A stretch of 64,000 nucleotides of DNA, taken from assembly GCA_039621445.1 (NCBI GenBank), contig CP154954.1:48401847-48465846 (forward strand). Direction: 5' to 3'. Shown piece after piece: positions 43,555 to 54,453 of this stretch. A model generated the notes under the pieces. It saw only the letters and a list, made by a program, of their open reading frames with translations. It made no database searches and had not been told where the DNA came from. Every line of letters begins with the position of its first letter. Positions within the stretch are counted from its first letter, which is position 1. Source of the DNA: Euglena gracilis. Its lineage: Eukaryota; Euglenida; Euglenophyceae; Euglenales. A program made the translations under genes and the position numbers.

Positions 43555-43739
43555 CAGGCTTCTTTTACCCCGGGGTCCCAGGGGCAGGGACCCCGGGGGG
43601 AGGGGGGGGCAGGGACCCCCCAAAAAAAATCAGGCCATTTCCCAAAAACCCCAAGAAAATTGCCGAAACCCAAACCCAGAACCCGGATCCACCCACCAAC
43701 CAACCCAACCCCAGGGGGTCTGACTTAAAAAGAAGCCTT
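43555..43739. mobile_element. 185-bp element with 8-bp target duplication
   Basis: Ends CAGGCTTCTTTTA and, inverted, AAGGCTTCTTTTTAAG. Flanks CCTGCTGT (43,547-43,554) and CCTGCCGT (43,740-43,747) differ at one base. The interior is poly-C/poly-G and CCAACC-rich. Structure fits a hAT-type MITE; relatives at 2,239 and 42,513. Confidence 0.65.
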
Positions 43740-43810
43740 CCTGCCGTTTGTGTCTGATCAGCCGTACCACAATTGCATGTGCACAAAGAAAGAAATGGTG
43801 TGTTCATCAC

Positions 43811-43950
43811 CTCCTCTACCATCTCAACTGCAGTGGAGAATTCTGCCCGACATTGTGCCCACCGCTGCAGCTGGGTTCGCTCCCGATCCAAAGCAGCAGC
43901 CAAGCGAGCGGACAGTGCAGCATTCTCATCTTCAAGCTGCTCATTGAACA
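43811..43950 (-). CDS. Coiled-coil gene exon near the N terminus
   Basis: From acceptor CGAGCGCCAG to donor GAGGAG|GTGATG. Reads ...FNEQLEDENAALSARLAAAL... then ...DRERTQLQRWAQCRAEFSTA.... It enters in phase 1, matching the exit of 44,196-44,304, and leaves in phase 0. Confidence 0.75.
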
Positions 43951-44195
43951 CTGGCGCTCGTTTGGTAACTTGGGGCGTCACTTGATGAATTTCCAGATTG
44001 TGATTGCTTTGTCCCAAGAATTTGCCCTTCCTCGGGATCAATGTGAATTGAACTTTGAAATTCAGTTATTTGGGGAAACAGGGCAAAGATTTGCAGATCA
44101 AAATCATTTTGGGTGAGGAAATTTGCAGCGAAGTTGAATTAAAATTGACAAAATAAAGCCAGCAAGCACCAGGAAACGTGATTTCAATGCATCAC

Positions 44196-44304
44196 CTCGT
44201 TTTCGCAGCCGTTTTGTCTCGCGAGCCTGGCCCTCCAGCTCCAGCAGCATTTCATGCAGCTGTCGGGCGCGACTGCGGAGGTGTGACCCTTTGGAAGGGT
44301 CGGC
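44196..44304 (-). CDS. Coiled-coil gene exon near the N terminus
   Basis: From acceptor TTTTCTCTCCCAG to donor AAACGAG|GTGATG. Reads ADPSKGSHLRSRARQLHEML then ...LELEGQARETKRLRKR. Phase 0 in and 1 out, both agreeing with neighbours. This is the first coiled-coil segment of the protein. Confidence 0.75.
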
Positions 44305-44385
44305 CTGGGAGAGAAAATGATGGAGGGGCGGAAAAGGAAAGCGACTGGGGGAAGGGGGATCTTTCAAGGGAGAAAAGCAGTACAC

Positions 44386-44621
44386 CTCAGCGCCGGTCTC
44401 CAACACCTCGTCATCCCAATCCACCCCACGTGTTTGCTGTCCATCACGAATGCCCTCCAGAAAGATGGCTTCCCGGGGCGAACCCACGGGGTAGAACTGT
44501 CTCGAATCATCGACTGCGTCCATGGGCGAGGTGCGATGGGCACCCGCACGATGTAAGAACGACGTCGGCTGCTCCGCCAAATGCACCGGTGGCCGCACCG
44601 CATAGATATGGGATGCTGAAC
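44386..44621 (-). CDS. N-terminal region exon of the long coiled-coil gene
   Basis: Acceptor CTCCACCAG and donor GCTGAG|GTGTAC. The peptide is not coiled coil: ...PPVHLAEQPTSFLHRAGAHR..., then MDAVDDSRQFYPVGSPREAI... and ...WDDEVLETGAE. The ATG of MDAVDD is a possible start; otherwise the start lies in an exon further right. No domain is recognised. Confidence 0.65.
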
Positions 44622-46249
44622 CTGGTGGAGTGAACAGTTTAGATTCTCATCACTGACGCATAGCATAGGGAGGGGGAGGTGCTTTCCCCCAAGGAAGAAG
44701 AACCAACTTCACAAATTAACCTGGGAAATTTACAATTTGCAGGGAGGGCAGGGAAGGTGGGGTTCCAAAAAAGTGGTTGGATGGGTTTGCGCCTTCCTCC
44801 TCCAGGGATTTTACTAAGATCGGGGGGGAGGGGGGGCTGGCCACTCACCACACAGCAAGCTGGGCCAGAAGCGAAATTAGCGCCGGCCATAAACAGACAA
44901 GAAGCCTTAGTGCAACTAAGGGGGGGGGGTCCTCCACCCACCCACCCCTTGGGGGCGGGCGGGGGGGGGTCCCAGGGTGCCCACTAACTAACGGTTTTTT
45001 GAAGTTTTTTGATAAAAGGTCAAGACCATCGGTATGAAAACAGTCATTTCGGAGGGAAAAAAGAACAAAATCTCACACGGCAAAATTTGATGGTGAACTT
45101 CATTGGTGAAATTCACCGGCCGAGGGCATGGTGGGATGAACGTTTTTCTTTTCCTGAAGAAATTGCTTGATGCCAACCATTGGGGGCCATGGGGGCAGGC
45201 CAGGCATATACAGTATTAGCCAAGATTGCATCATTGAAATGTGCTTCTTCCTTCTGCAAAATGCTCATCTACCTCCAACGGCACTTTCTTGAAAAATCCC
45301 GTTAGACAAGCATTATCCAATACAAAATAGATGATTCTCCAAGCTGAGAAGGCACAAATTTCATTCCAATTTCATTCCATACTTCATTTAAGGGGGAGCA
45401 TGCCATCGGTCAGCCGTGTGACTCACAAGAAAATGACCCGTGCTACATCCTTGCGATGCAGAAGCAATTCTCTGTCAACATCCCTTCAAGGTGTTATCGT
45501 TGGTGGAGGCTGCATTTTTGCCCATTTGAAGTCATTTTTCGCCAATTTTTGTCAATTTTGCCAATTTTGGTTGTTTTTTTAACAATTCTGACCGTCTTGG
45601 ACTATTTTTGGGTCATTCTATGGTCACAGTGACGGATTTCATCAAAAAAAAGGTCTTCAAATGACCAAAAATTGCACAACTGGTGTTGCATTTTCAACGA
45701 ATTGGAAAATTTTATCTTAGAAATGGGCGATAGTGGATGCAAAAAAAACCTCAATTTTTGTGTGAAACGGTTTCAAGTGGCCAAAAATTGCCCAAAGAGA
45801 CGTCTATTGTAGAATTCAAAAGATAATTTAAAATGAATGGCCGAAATAAAGATTCGGTAACGCAACGTGTAAAGCACAATGTACCTGACATCAAATTCAA
45901 AAAAAAAGTTGTACGGTGGTTTAAAAAAAAAAATGGCCTAAGCACCCAAGCACTCAAGGATTCATTTCACCGATTTTTTTATTAAAAAAAATAAAATCCG
46001 CTTTTAGGACCCCTGGAGTGACGCCCGAGCCTGTTTTTATAAACGCAGTTCTTGCGCCCGAGTCTGTTTTTATGGGAGTCTGTTTTTTTTTCTGGAGTAG
46101 TGAATGTGGGGAAAAGTTCTTTCCATGCCATCTTATTTTTTAAAACTAATTAATTAAAAAATTGCCTTTCTGCATCTTTTGATTTTAGGCGAAACAAAAT
46201 GAATTTTCTTTGAATGCTCAAAAAAATGACGTAGACTGGGGGGAGTAGG
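44622..46249. other. Presumed 5' flank or first intron of the long gene
   Basis: A G/C-run block (44,820-44,980) is followed by A+T-rich DNA with long A or T runs. No exon with splice support and no promoter motif could be assigned. Confidence 0.4.
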
Positions 46250-46337
46250 TACCACCCCCCCCCCCCTTATTGTCCCACCGACCTGCCCCCGGGAGGCCCG
46301 ATCGGACAATAAGGGGGGGGGGGACAATAAGGGGGTA
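46250..46337. mobile_element. 88-bp poly-C/poly-G element with TACC ends
   Basis: Left TACCAC(12)TTATTGTCCC and right GGGACAATAAGGGGGTA are inverted; a further GGGACAATAAGG copy sits at 46,391. Starts and ends in TA, as expected if TA is the target. No coding capacity. Confidence 0.55.
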
Positions 46338-46973
46338 TCAAAGGAATTTCATTGGCCGGGCCAAAAAATCCCCCGTCGGCCGGGGCCCAGGGACAATAAG
46401 GGGGGGGGGGGGGAAAAAAGGGAGGGGGGCTCCTCAATTGGTTAGCCGACCAGGATTGGTCGGCAGCTAATTGACAAGATGGGGGGGGGGGTTGGTAAAT
46501 GCAGAAAAATAGTCAATTTCAAGCAACAGTTGCCAAAATAACTTTTTTCAGAACGTTCGAAACGTCAATTTAAAAAAACAGAAATCAAACCAATTTTTTT
46601 GTGTGTTCTTCATAAAAAAAAGTTCTCTGGCAGTGAGCTATTCTGTGGGAATAGCTCGGGGGGGATTGGTTTGGGGGGGGGCATGGTATGTAATTTGTCA
46701 AAAGTTTGGTCTTTGGGAAAAAGTTGTCCAAAATGTGGAAGTTTCCAAGCCAGAAAAAACATTCCAAGCAAAAAAATCATAAACTTTCCAAGGAAAGAAC
46801 ACAAAACAAACAAAACAAAAAAAATCCCAATCAAAAAGCTCAAAAAAAAGGTGCATTTGCGTTTCCCCCATGTTTTAACAACCTTTCCATTCTCAAGCCA
46901 AGGTTGTCTTGGCCACTTGATAACTAGGGAACAAATTGTCCACACCCCTCTGTTATTGTCCTTGGACCACAGG

Positions 46974-47498
46974 GAATTCAGGATTCTTTTAGCCACACCT
47001 TTGTTTTCCCCTCATTGTCCGTTTTTGGGGTACCGGAGGCAGTCAGCTCCCCCCCCTTACCATCCCCCCCCTAAATGACCCCCCTCTTGTCCCGGCCGGG
47101 ACCTCAGATGGTCACTTAGGGGGGGGGGGGTCATTTAGGGGGGTGGGGGGGTCGAGAAAAAGGGTCCCCCCCCCCCCCCCCCAAAAGAAAACCCCCCCCC
47201 CGACTCCCCCCCCCCCCCCCCTCCCCCCCAAAAAACCCACCCCCTCTTGTCCCGCCGGACCTCAGATGGTCACTTGGGGGGGGGGTCATTTCGGGGGGGT
47301 CGAGAAATTGTGAATTCAGGATTCTTTTAGCCACACCTTTGTTTTCCCCTCATTGTCCGTTTTTGGGGTACCGGAGGCAGTCAGCTCCCCCCCCTTACCA
47401 TCCCCCCCCTAAATGACCCCCCTCTTGTCCCGGCCGGGACCTCAGATGGTCACTTAGGGGGGGGGGGGTCATTTAGGGGGGGGTCGAGAAAAAGGGTC
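46974..47498. repeat. Direct duplication, offset 338 bp
   Basis: About 175-185 bp starting GAATTCAGGATTCTTTTAG at 46,974 recurs at 47,312. Each copy contains TTACCATCCCCCCC, TAAATGACCCCCC and TCTTGTCCCGGCCGGGAC. Between them is a C/G-run block. Either a segmental duplication or two direct terminal copies of one element. Confidence 0.8.
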
Positions 47499-47782
47499 TG
47501 GGATACACTGGCTTGATTGGAACTGCTTCCTCACTTGCGATTGACACACCTCGTCGAGCATCAAACATATTTGCAGACGTCATAGCTGATGGATGTCACA
47601 AAAAACCACTGTTTCATGTCAAGAGGGACCCATTGTGTAATGAAAAATACACTGCAAACAAAACAAACTTGTTTTCAACATTCATCATCCGGTAATCAAC
47701 TAACAGGTCCAGGTCTGAATTCTGGCCAATTTGAAAAAGCAGTTGATGAAAGCAAGGTTGTTTTTGATAAATCGATATTTTT

Positions 47783-49123
47783 GATTACACCTAACACTCA
47801 CAATTTTGGGATGTCCCGCCAAAATTGTTGACCACTTTTGCCATAATTTTGGGCTCTTTTGCCAAAATGCCTGGGACCTTTCGCCAAAATTTTTGGGACT
47901 GTTGCCAAATTTTTGGGATTCCGTTGCAAAGACTTTGGTACTCGGCGGTCAAAATTTTTGGGACTTTTTGCAAAAGCTCTCTAAATCCAACAAATCGCTC
48001 TCTGAACAAAGCACTGCAACCCCACGGCCTTCAGAGCAACCCAGTTGATGTAAATCAGATCATACCCAGTTGAAAGGCCTCACCCCTCTCAGTTTCCCCC
48101 CAAAGTGACCAAAGCGTTTTGCCAAATTTGCCCTCATGGACAGTGGCCATTTGGCTTCGGCGCCGAAGGCGCCGAAAGAAAAATTGACCCCCCAAAAGTA
48201 GCCAAATCTCTTCACCTGAAGGGTGGGGGGGTGAGATATTAGGGGGGGGGGACAATCGGGGGGGGCTCAAAGACTCCCCACTGTTTACCTGTGCAAAATT
48301 GCTTGATTTTCTTGTGCACAGTGGGATTCGCCATAACTTTCCTTATTCGGCAAATATTAAAAATGTCGAAACAGACTTTTTTGGAGGCTTTCTGAGCCCT
48401 TTTGCAGGCTTGCTGAATATGGTCTGCCTTGTCCCAGAGGCCAATTAGCCAATTGGGGGGTGAGGGAGGCAAGGGAAATGTGTTTTTGGCTGATTTTGTG
48501 CCAAAATGGGCACTTCAAGCAAGTGGGTACAAATTTTTTTTTTGACTGGCAAGCCCTGCCAGCAGACCCTCCGCCCTGAGTCCTGTGTTTAAAACGTAGG
48601 ACTCAGGGTGGAGTATGCGTCTAAGTAGCAGCTTTTGCCACAGAAAATGTCCTCCAGCTTATCCTCGGTCAGACGGCGATAACACCCTCTTGGTCGATGG
48701 GCTGCATGCACAGCATTCAACCCGGCGCAGCTGGAGTTTTTTTGTTTTGAGAAAAACAAGTGTTTTTTGGAATTTTTTTTGAAAGAAACATATTTTTTGG
48801 CTTCGTTTTGAACAAGCTGCCAGTTATATCGGCGTTTGGATGGACAGGAATTCCAAAAAAACACACAGCAGGCAAAGGAGAACAAAAAATTGGCAAGTCC
48901 CAAAAACTTGCAAAAAAGTCCCAAAAGTGCCAGACCACGGAGTCCCAAATTTCTGAAAAAAGTACTCTTTTCATTTTCAAAAAGGTTCCAAAAATTTTGG
49001 CAAAAGTGTCCAAAATTATGGCAAAACGTACACAAATATTTTGCAAAAGGTTCCAAAAATTTTGGCAAAAGTGCCAAAAATTATGGCAAAACATCCCAAA
49101 AAATGTGAGCGTTAGGTGTAATC
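47783..49123. mobile_element. 1.34-kb TIR element with TTTTGCCAAAA-type subterminal repeats
   Basis: Left GATTACACCTAACACTCACA (from 47,783) and the complement of the right end, GATTACACCTAACGCTCACA (to 49,123), match at 19 of 20 bases, and inverted similarity runs on through GGGATGT and 'tttgccataatttt'. Both ends hold many copies of a TTGCCAAAATTTTTGGGAC word, inverted with respect to each other. No intact transposase. Target duplication not evident. Confidence 0.7.
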
Positions 49124-49139
49124 GTTCGCCGCGGCTCAC

Positions 49140-49275
49140 CGACAGAGCCTGGGGGGGTCCTGTTGAGTCGACCGACAAGTTGGTGGTGCGTGGGGGTCCT
49201 GTTGATAAAAAGTCACCCGACTAGTCGGCCGACTAATTTTTGAGCTGACCGACTAGTCGGCCGACTCAACAATCT
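49140..49275. repeat. GACTAGTCGGCCGAC palindrome cluster
   Basis: CGACTAGTCGGCCGACT occurs twice, with degenerate GTCGACCGAC copies. Similar clusters occur at 49,845-49,905 and 55,185-55,320. Each word is itself close to palindromic. Confidence 0.7.
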
Positions 49276-49686
49276 AATGTAGTTTTAAAAGGTGTGTTTG
49301 CAACAGAGAAGGGTGGGTGTTCTTGGGTATGTCGAGAGCCGACAAAGACAATTTGTGTGGACACACTGATTCATTCTTGATTCCCTTGTGCTAATCCCTT
49401 TTGTTTCTCAACTCCTCGAGGGCCCAAAATAACAAAACCCCTTGTGCTAGCGATGCGTTTTGGGGGGAATTTCTTCTGTTTCTCAACAGAATAACAAAAC
49501 CCTTGTGGCACCGAGTCGTTTGGAGTCCAATCCCTTTTGTTTCTCCATTTCTCGGCACAGTCCGTGGAACATATGCAGCATGGGATATTTTGTTGTCCTG
49601 CATGATCAAGAACTCAATTTTGACCCAAGGCATGGCAAGCTTTTACCCACCGACCCTGAATGACACCCCCCATATGGACATTAGAC

Positions 49687-49843
49687 TACCATGCCCCCCC
49701 ATATAAGACCCCCCCTCGGCCTCAGGAGCCAAAATCCCAAGGGAGGGGTCTTATAAAGGGGGGGGTCGGTCCCGGCCAAAGGGCCGGCCTTCGGCAGGGG
49801 GGGGGGTCTTTATGGGGGGGGTCGTATATGGGGGGCATGGTAT
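49687..49843. mobile_element. 157-bp poly-C/poly-G element with TACCATG ends
   Basis: Left TACCATGCCCCCCCATATAA and right (complement) TACCATGCCCCCCATATACG form a ~20-bp inverted repeat. The interior has ATAAGACCCCCCC/GGGGGGTCTTATA pairs and GGTCGGTCCCGGCC. TA at both edges. The same terminal word (GGGGGGCATGGTA) is found at 46,677. Confidence 0.6.
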
Positions 49844-50598
49844 TGAGTCAACCGACTAGTCGACCGAGTCCATTGTTGAGTCGGTCGACTGGTCAGTCGC
49901 CTAACGTGACCCCTATGACACCCCCCCCTTAATAGTCGAGGGGGGCGACAATTGGGGGGGGGGGGGGGTGCCTATCCTATGGACATGCAGGGCAAATTGA
50001 GTAACCAGGTTTGAAAAGTGATGAGCTCTTAATGGGACCTGCACGTAAAGGGAAGGCTGAAAAGACTAGCATTGCAAATTTCGCGTAATTTATAATTTAC
50101 AAATTGCACACTTGCAATTTACGGTAACTTTAATAATTTTTCAGTAACCCCGGCCATACACCCAGTACCCAATTTATTGGATTCTTTGGACTTTTTTGAC
50201 CCGTTATTAACCCAAACTCCATGGGTTTCGGGCCAAAACCAGAGCGCAGGGGGGTCGAAAAACACTCATTTTCAGCTCAAAAACAGTTTTTCCGAGTCTG
50301 GGAGGCAAAAAAAACATCGTTTCCGGCAAAAAAAATTCGATTTTTTTCCAACTTTTTTGACCTGTTTTTGACCCAAACTCCATGGGTTTCGGGCCAAAAA
50401 CGCGGCGCTGGGGGGTCAAAAAAACGCTCATTTTGGGCTCAAAAACAGGTTTTCCGGGTCCGGGAGGCTAAAAAACATGGTTTCGGGAAAAATAAATTTG
50501 ATTTTTTTGGACTTTTTTTTTGACTCATAATGACCGAAAACGGCTGCCATGACTCCCCCCCAATCAAATCGGAATGTTGTTCAAAATCAAAATCTAAT

Positions 50599-50818
50599 AC
50601 CCCCACCCCCCCCCCCCCCCCCCCCACCCCCCCCCCCCCACCCACCACCCCCCCCCCCCACAACACCCCCACCGCACCCCCAACCCCCCCCCACCCCCCA
50701 CACCCGCCCCCCCCCCCCCCCCCCCCCCCACCCCACCAACCAGCACCCCCATCCCCACCACCCCCACACCACCTCCCCCACACTCCCCCCCCCTCCCCCC
50801 CCCCCCCACCCAACAAAC
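50599..50818. repeat. ~220-bp G-free C/A tract
   Basis: The plus strand is almost only C with A and a few T, G nearly absent; the complement is a G-rich tract with many runs of four or more. It would favour quadruplex or i-motif structures and is a likely assembly problem. Confidence 0.9.
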
Positions 50819-50879
50819 GAAAGTGACCCCCCCCTAAAACCCGGGGGCCGTGGCTTGGGGGTTGTTGGCATCCCGGGGG

Positions 50880-51190
50880 GGGGGGGGGGGTCGCGGGGGG
50901 GGGAATGGGTTTTGCGGCAGGTCATGCGTGACTTGTGTGACGGCATTCCTTCATCAAATTTTAGACCCCAATTAGGAATTTGTGTGCTATTTGGTTCCAA
51001 AAATGGATCGATCCAAGGAATTTGGACGAATTTTTTGCATTTTTGATTCCTAATTGAGTGGCATATTCCCAATGGATGTGAATTTTTTGTACCTTTTGGA
51101 ATCATGAATCGGGTTCAGAGTGGGGTCGTAGGGGGGTCGCGGGAGGGGGGGTCGTAGGGGGGTTCGCAAGGGAAACACCCCCTAGGACAA
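50880..51190. repeat. Dispersed repeat with TTTTAGA(C/T)CCCAATTAGGAATTTG, copy 1
   Basis: G-rich left border, then GGCAGGTCATGCGTGACTTG, CAATTAGGAATTTG, 'gattcctaattgagtggca' and a right border of GGGTCG(C/T) repeats. The copy at 56,925-57,255 has the same order. No ends defined; probably a non-autonomous element. Confidence 0.65.
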
Positions 51191-51677
51191 AAGGGGGGTC
51201 ATTTAGGGGGGGTCATGGGGGTCAAAATAGGCCAAAGCTGTACAACATGGCCAAAATTAGCCAAAAAAACGCCCGTAACTCGGGCTAGGTGGGGAGTTGC
51301 GGGGAAATCAAAATACATTAGATAGGGCCTTCAATTCAGGTCTCCGGACTTTTCCTTTAATTTCCCACCATTTTTGAGAAATTTCAGAAAATTCAATTTT
51401 TTGCGCCAAATGACGGCCAAAAACAGCCTAAGTCACAAGCCTGCCGCGCCGTTTTGGGCCGTAAATCGGCCGAATTTTGGGCAAGGCGGGGAGTTGTGGG
51501 GAAATCAAAATACCGTTTGATGGGGCGTTCCAAGGGCTTCATTTTTGCTCTCCAAACATTTCCTTTGATTTTGCTTCATTGTCGAGATATTTTGGAAACC
51601 CCGATTTTTTTGGCCCAAAAAATGGCCCCCAAAAAAACCCAAAATGGCCGTTTTGGGCCGCAAAAGTGCACCGGAGC

Positions 51678-52819
51678 CAAGGTTCCCGTTTTTTTTTGTT
51701 TTAAAACAAAGCAAAAAAACTTTCATGAATAAAAAAACGGTTTTACTACAAAAAAAGAGGTCTCGGACGCCGGTTCTGTCCAAAGCCCGGCGTTCCAAAC
51801 GCCGGTTCCGTCCTTCGGACGGACCTTCGTTTGGAACGCCGGCGTTTGGACCCGGGACAGAACCGGCGTCCGAGACCTCTTGTTTAAGCCGGCGTTTTAG
51901 AGACACCGGGCTCAGGACAGAACCGGTGTCCCCACCCTTCGGCCAAAGGACACTCCCAGGACCAATCTACGACCACTTATCTGCAATGTCACACCACTTT
52001 GCACTTCACCAAATTCTGGTGATCGTGAGGGTATTTCTGGCTGTGTCAATCGTCCAGGTACAAAATCACCCCTCGATCGAAAGCTCTTTTCATCAGACGA
52101 CTGGCGGTCACCACCAAATTCAGCCACGTCGCCTGGAGCTCTTATTTTCTGTCAGTGGGGAATCCTAATTTCACAACTCTGGTGCCCCCCCAAGGCCCTC
52201 AGGTCGTTGATTCGAAGAGGAAAAACGTTTCTGTAAGGTTTATTAAGCATCTTAAACCAAAAATCACTGAAAATTGCGACAAATTTCGACTCAGATTCTG
52301 GCCGATCCGACGATCGCGAGCGTATCTCGGGCTGCGTGCAACGTTAGGGTACCAAGTTACCCCTCGATCGAAAGCTCTTTTCAATAGACGACCAGCGGTG
52401 CTCATCAGATCTTTCCACGCCGCACGGTACTCTATATCGAAATCTGGGCCAATTTTCACCAAATTTGGGCATCCACCCCACTGGTCCCCAAATGGCAAAA
52501 TTCATTGTCCTACATGGTTAAAACAGTCATACCAGGACCTTAGGGCCACTTTTGGGCACTTTTGGTGACATTTTTAGGAATGAAAATCGGACGCCGGGCT
52601 TTGGACAAAGCCGGCGTTCCTAACGCCGGGCTTTAGGACAGAACCGGCGTCCGGAAAGCCCGTGGGGGGGGACGCCGGTTCTGTCCTGAGCCCGGCGTCT
52701 CAAACGCCGGCTTAAAACGGTTTTTGGTTTAAAAAAAGGGTGTTTTTTTAAATAAAACACCACAAATAGGAAAAAAACCTGTTTTAAACAACGTGTTTAA
52801 AAACAGCCCGGGAACCTTG
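51678..52819. mobile_element. 1.14-kb hAT-like element
   Basis: Perfect 11-bp inverted ends CAAGGTTCCCG / CGGGAACCTTG with perfect 8-bp target duplication ACCGGAGC (51,670-51,677; 52,820-52,827). Long GACGCCGGTTCTGTCC / GGACAGAACCGGCGTCC palindromes lie near both ends, and 'gttttaaaacaaagcaaaaa' follows the left end. The middle (51,960-52,560) holds a tandem pair: ACC(A/C)CTCGATCGAAAGCTCTTTTCA at about 52,065 and 52,360. No transposase. Confidence 0.88.
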
Positions 52820-52959
52820 ACCGGAGCACGGGCCAGCATAGTTGGCAGCTTGTTTTTTTTGGACGGCATTTTTTCTTTTTTCAAATTTTAACAATTTTTT
52901 TTAAAAAAAACACCCACGAGGTTTTGCATGGAAAAAATTTGACTGCATATTTTCTATAA

Positions 52960-53027
52960 GATGTTTCGTGTTCTGATCCCGCTTTTTTACCAGGAAAACC
53001 GGGGGCGCCGAACAGAACACGAAACAA
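52960..53027. repeat. Hairpin next to the PHD-finger element
   Basis: ATGTTTCGTGTTCTG and CAGAACACGAAAC are inverted arms around a 38-base loop. It directly precedes the left end of the next element and may be part of its target. Confidence 0.6.
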
Positions 53028-53424
53028 TGTTGAAACCGTGTTAAGAGTCCACAATGCCGACGATTATAGTAAACACGTGTACAAAAATGGGGTACCTTGG
53101 TAAATGCAATTGTACCGTGTTACAAACACGGTACAATGCAAATGTACCGTGTTTGTAACACGTGTACGTTGTACGGAAAGCGTGTTTACTCCTTTTGGTA
53201 ACACGTGTACACTGCAGGAAAGCGTGTTTACTTTTTTGGTAACACGTGTACATTGTACGGAAAGCGTGTTTACTCCTTTTGGTAACACGTGTACACTGCA
53301 GGAAAGCGTGTTTACTTTTTTGGTAACACGTGTACATTTACGGAAAGCGTGTTAACACTTTTTTGTGACACGTTTGCATTATGCTAAAACGTGTTTCTAA
53401 AACGCCTTCACACCCTTCACAGCC

Positions 53425-54453
53425 ATGATGCGCCTGGCTAGATCCGGGGGGTAGATTTGGCCTGGGGGGGGGGTTGTGGGCAGACCCTAGGGTCGCCAAA
53501 GGTCGCCATGGTCGCCAAAGGTCGTGGGCAGGTCGATGTCAAAAAATGCGCTCCACGGCAAATTAGCGCAACATACACACAAAAGGTGTTGCACACACAA
53601 GGGATTTTTTTTTTTAGGGCCCTGGAACAGTTGCCTACGCCGCTACAATGCAAAAAAGACTGAGTAGGAAATACCCATAGCGACCTTTGGCGACCTTTGG
53701 CGACCGTGGGCAGACCCTAGGGTCTGCCCACAACCCCCCCCCCCAGGCCAGATCCGGGAGCCCGCCTGGCTAACCTCGCTGAGGCCCGCATGCCTGCCCC
53801 TCCCACTGTTAAGCAGTTTGTGGAATCCCTCCAGAAGGTGAAATCTCCATCTGAGGAAATTGATGCCTTACTTGGTGAACTTCCCCCCCCAGATCTGGTC
53901 TCGGCAAAAGATTACCGTCGCGACCGCATGGCTGCCCTGAATTGTTTTACAGAATACATGGGGGTTTGCGCAGCCCCATGGGGTACAACACGCGACGTTG
54001 GACGACTGTTTTTTTGGGGTGGGCCCGCTGGTGCATTGATGCTCGGGTGTTGTATGCAACACCCGAGCAACAACTCGCCTGCGTTGCTGCCCGTACGGAG
54101 AGAGCTGGAACAGATTTTCGGGTTCGTTCGACGAACATGTCGACAAAGCGGGGAGCAGTGCGGCAACTGCCGCCCGCAACGTGGCGGCGTGGAGTCGGCA
54201 GCTAAACTGGGAGGCTCCTCCCGCCCCAGAACATTCCACCGTAAACCAACTTTTGGCAACTGTTCCGGCTCTGTTTCCGTCTCCCAACGGTGACATCTTA
54301 TGTCCCCGTTGTGGTGTGAAAGTTGGCTTCCCCACCACCTCCGACGTAGCTCGGTCTGTTTCCTGTGTCAGTTGTGCGGACACCTACCATTTTGTGTGTG
54401 CTGACCTGCGCCGAGCTCCCAAACGTCCCTGGAAATGCCCGGGATGTTTGTGA
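53425..54453 (+). pseudogene. PHD-type zinc-finger protein, broken
   Basis: The frame begins at ATG 53,425 (or 53,790 if only the uninterrupted part is used) and is split by the insertion at 53,441-53,762; removing that and one 10-bp duplicate restores frame across the join. It starts ...MPAPPTVKQFVESLQKVKS... and later changes frame at or near a T run (54,008-54,014) and again near 54,120, so two indels or small introns are needed. The C terminus reads CPRCG...CVSC...YHFVC...W KCPGC: C-x2-C ... C-x2-C-x4-H-x2-C ... C-x2-C, the spacing of a PHD/RING-like zinc finger (54,300-54,450). PHD fingers usually bind histone tails. Function within the element unknown. Confidence 0.6.
53441..53762. mobile_element. 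322-bp MITE with 10-bp target duplication inside the PHD ORF
   Basis: CGCCTGGCTA flanks it at 53,431-53,440 and 53,763-53,772. Inverted arms of about 38 bp share GATYTGGCCTGGGGGGGGGG then TTGTGGGCAGACCCTAGGGT, followed by GGTCGCCAAAGGTCGCC repeats. A 9-11-bp duplication is usual for Mutator-like elements, so this is probably a Mutator-type MITE. Confidence 0.8.

Noticed and set aside
47806-49178. Phe/Asn/Gln-Lys-rich frames such as ...FCHNFGHFCQNFWNL...
   Set aside because: Translation of the TTGCCAAAATTTTTGGGAC word repeat in a TIR element; present on both strands.
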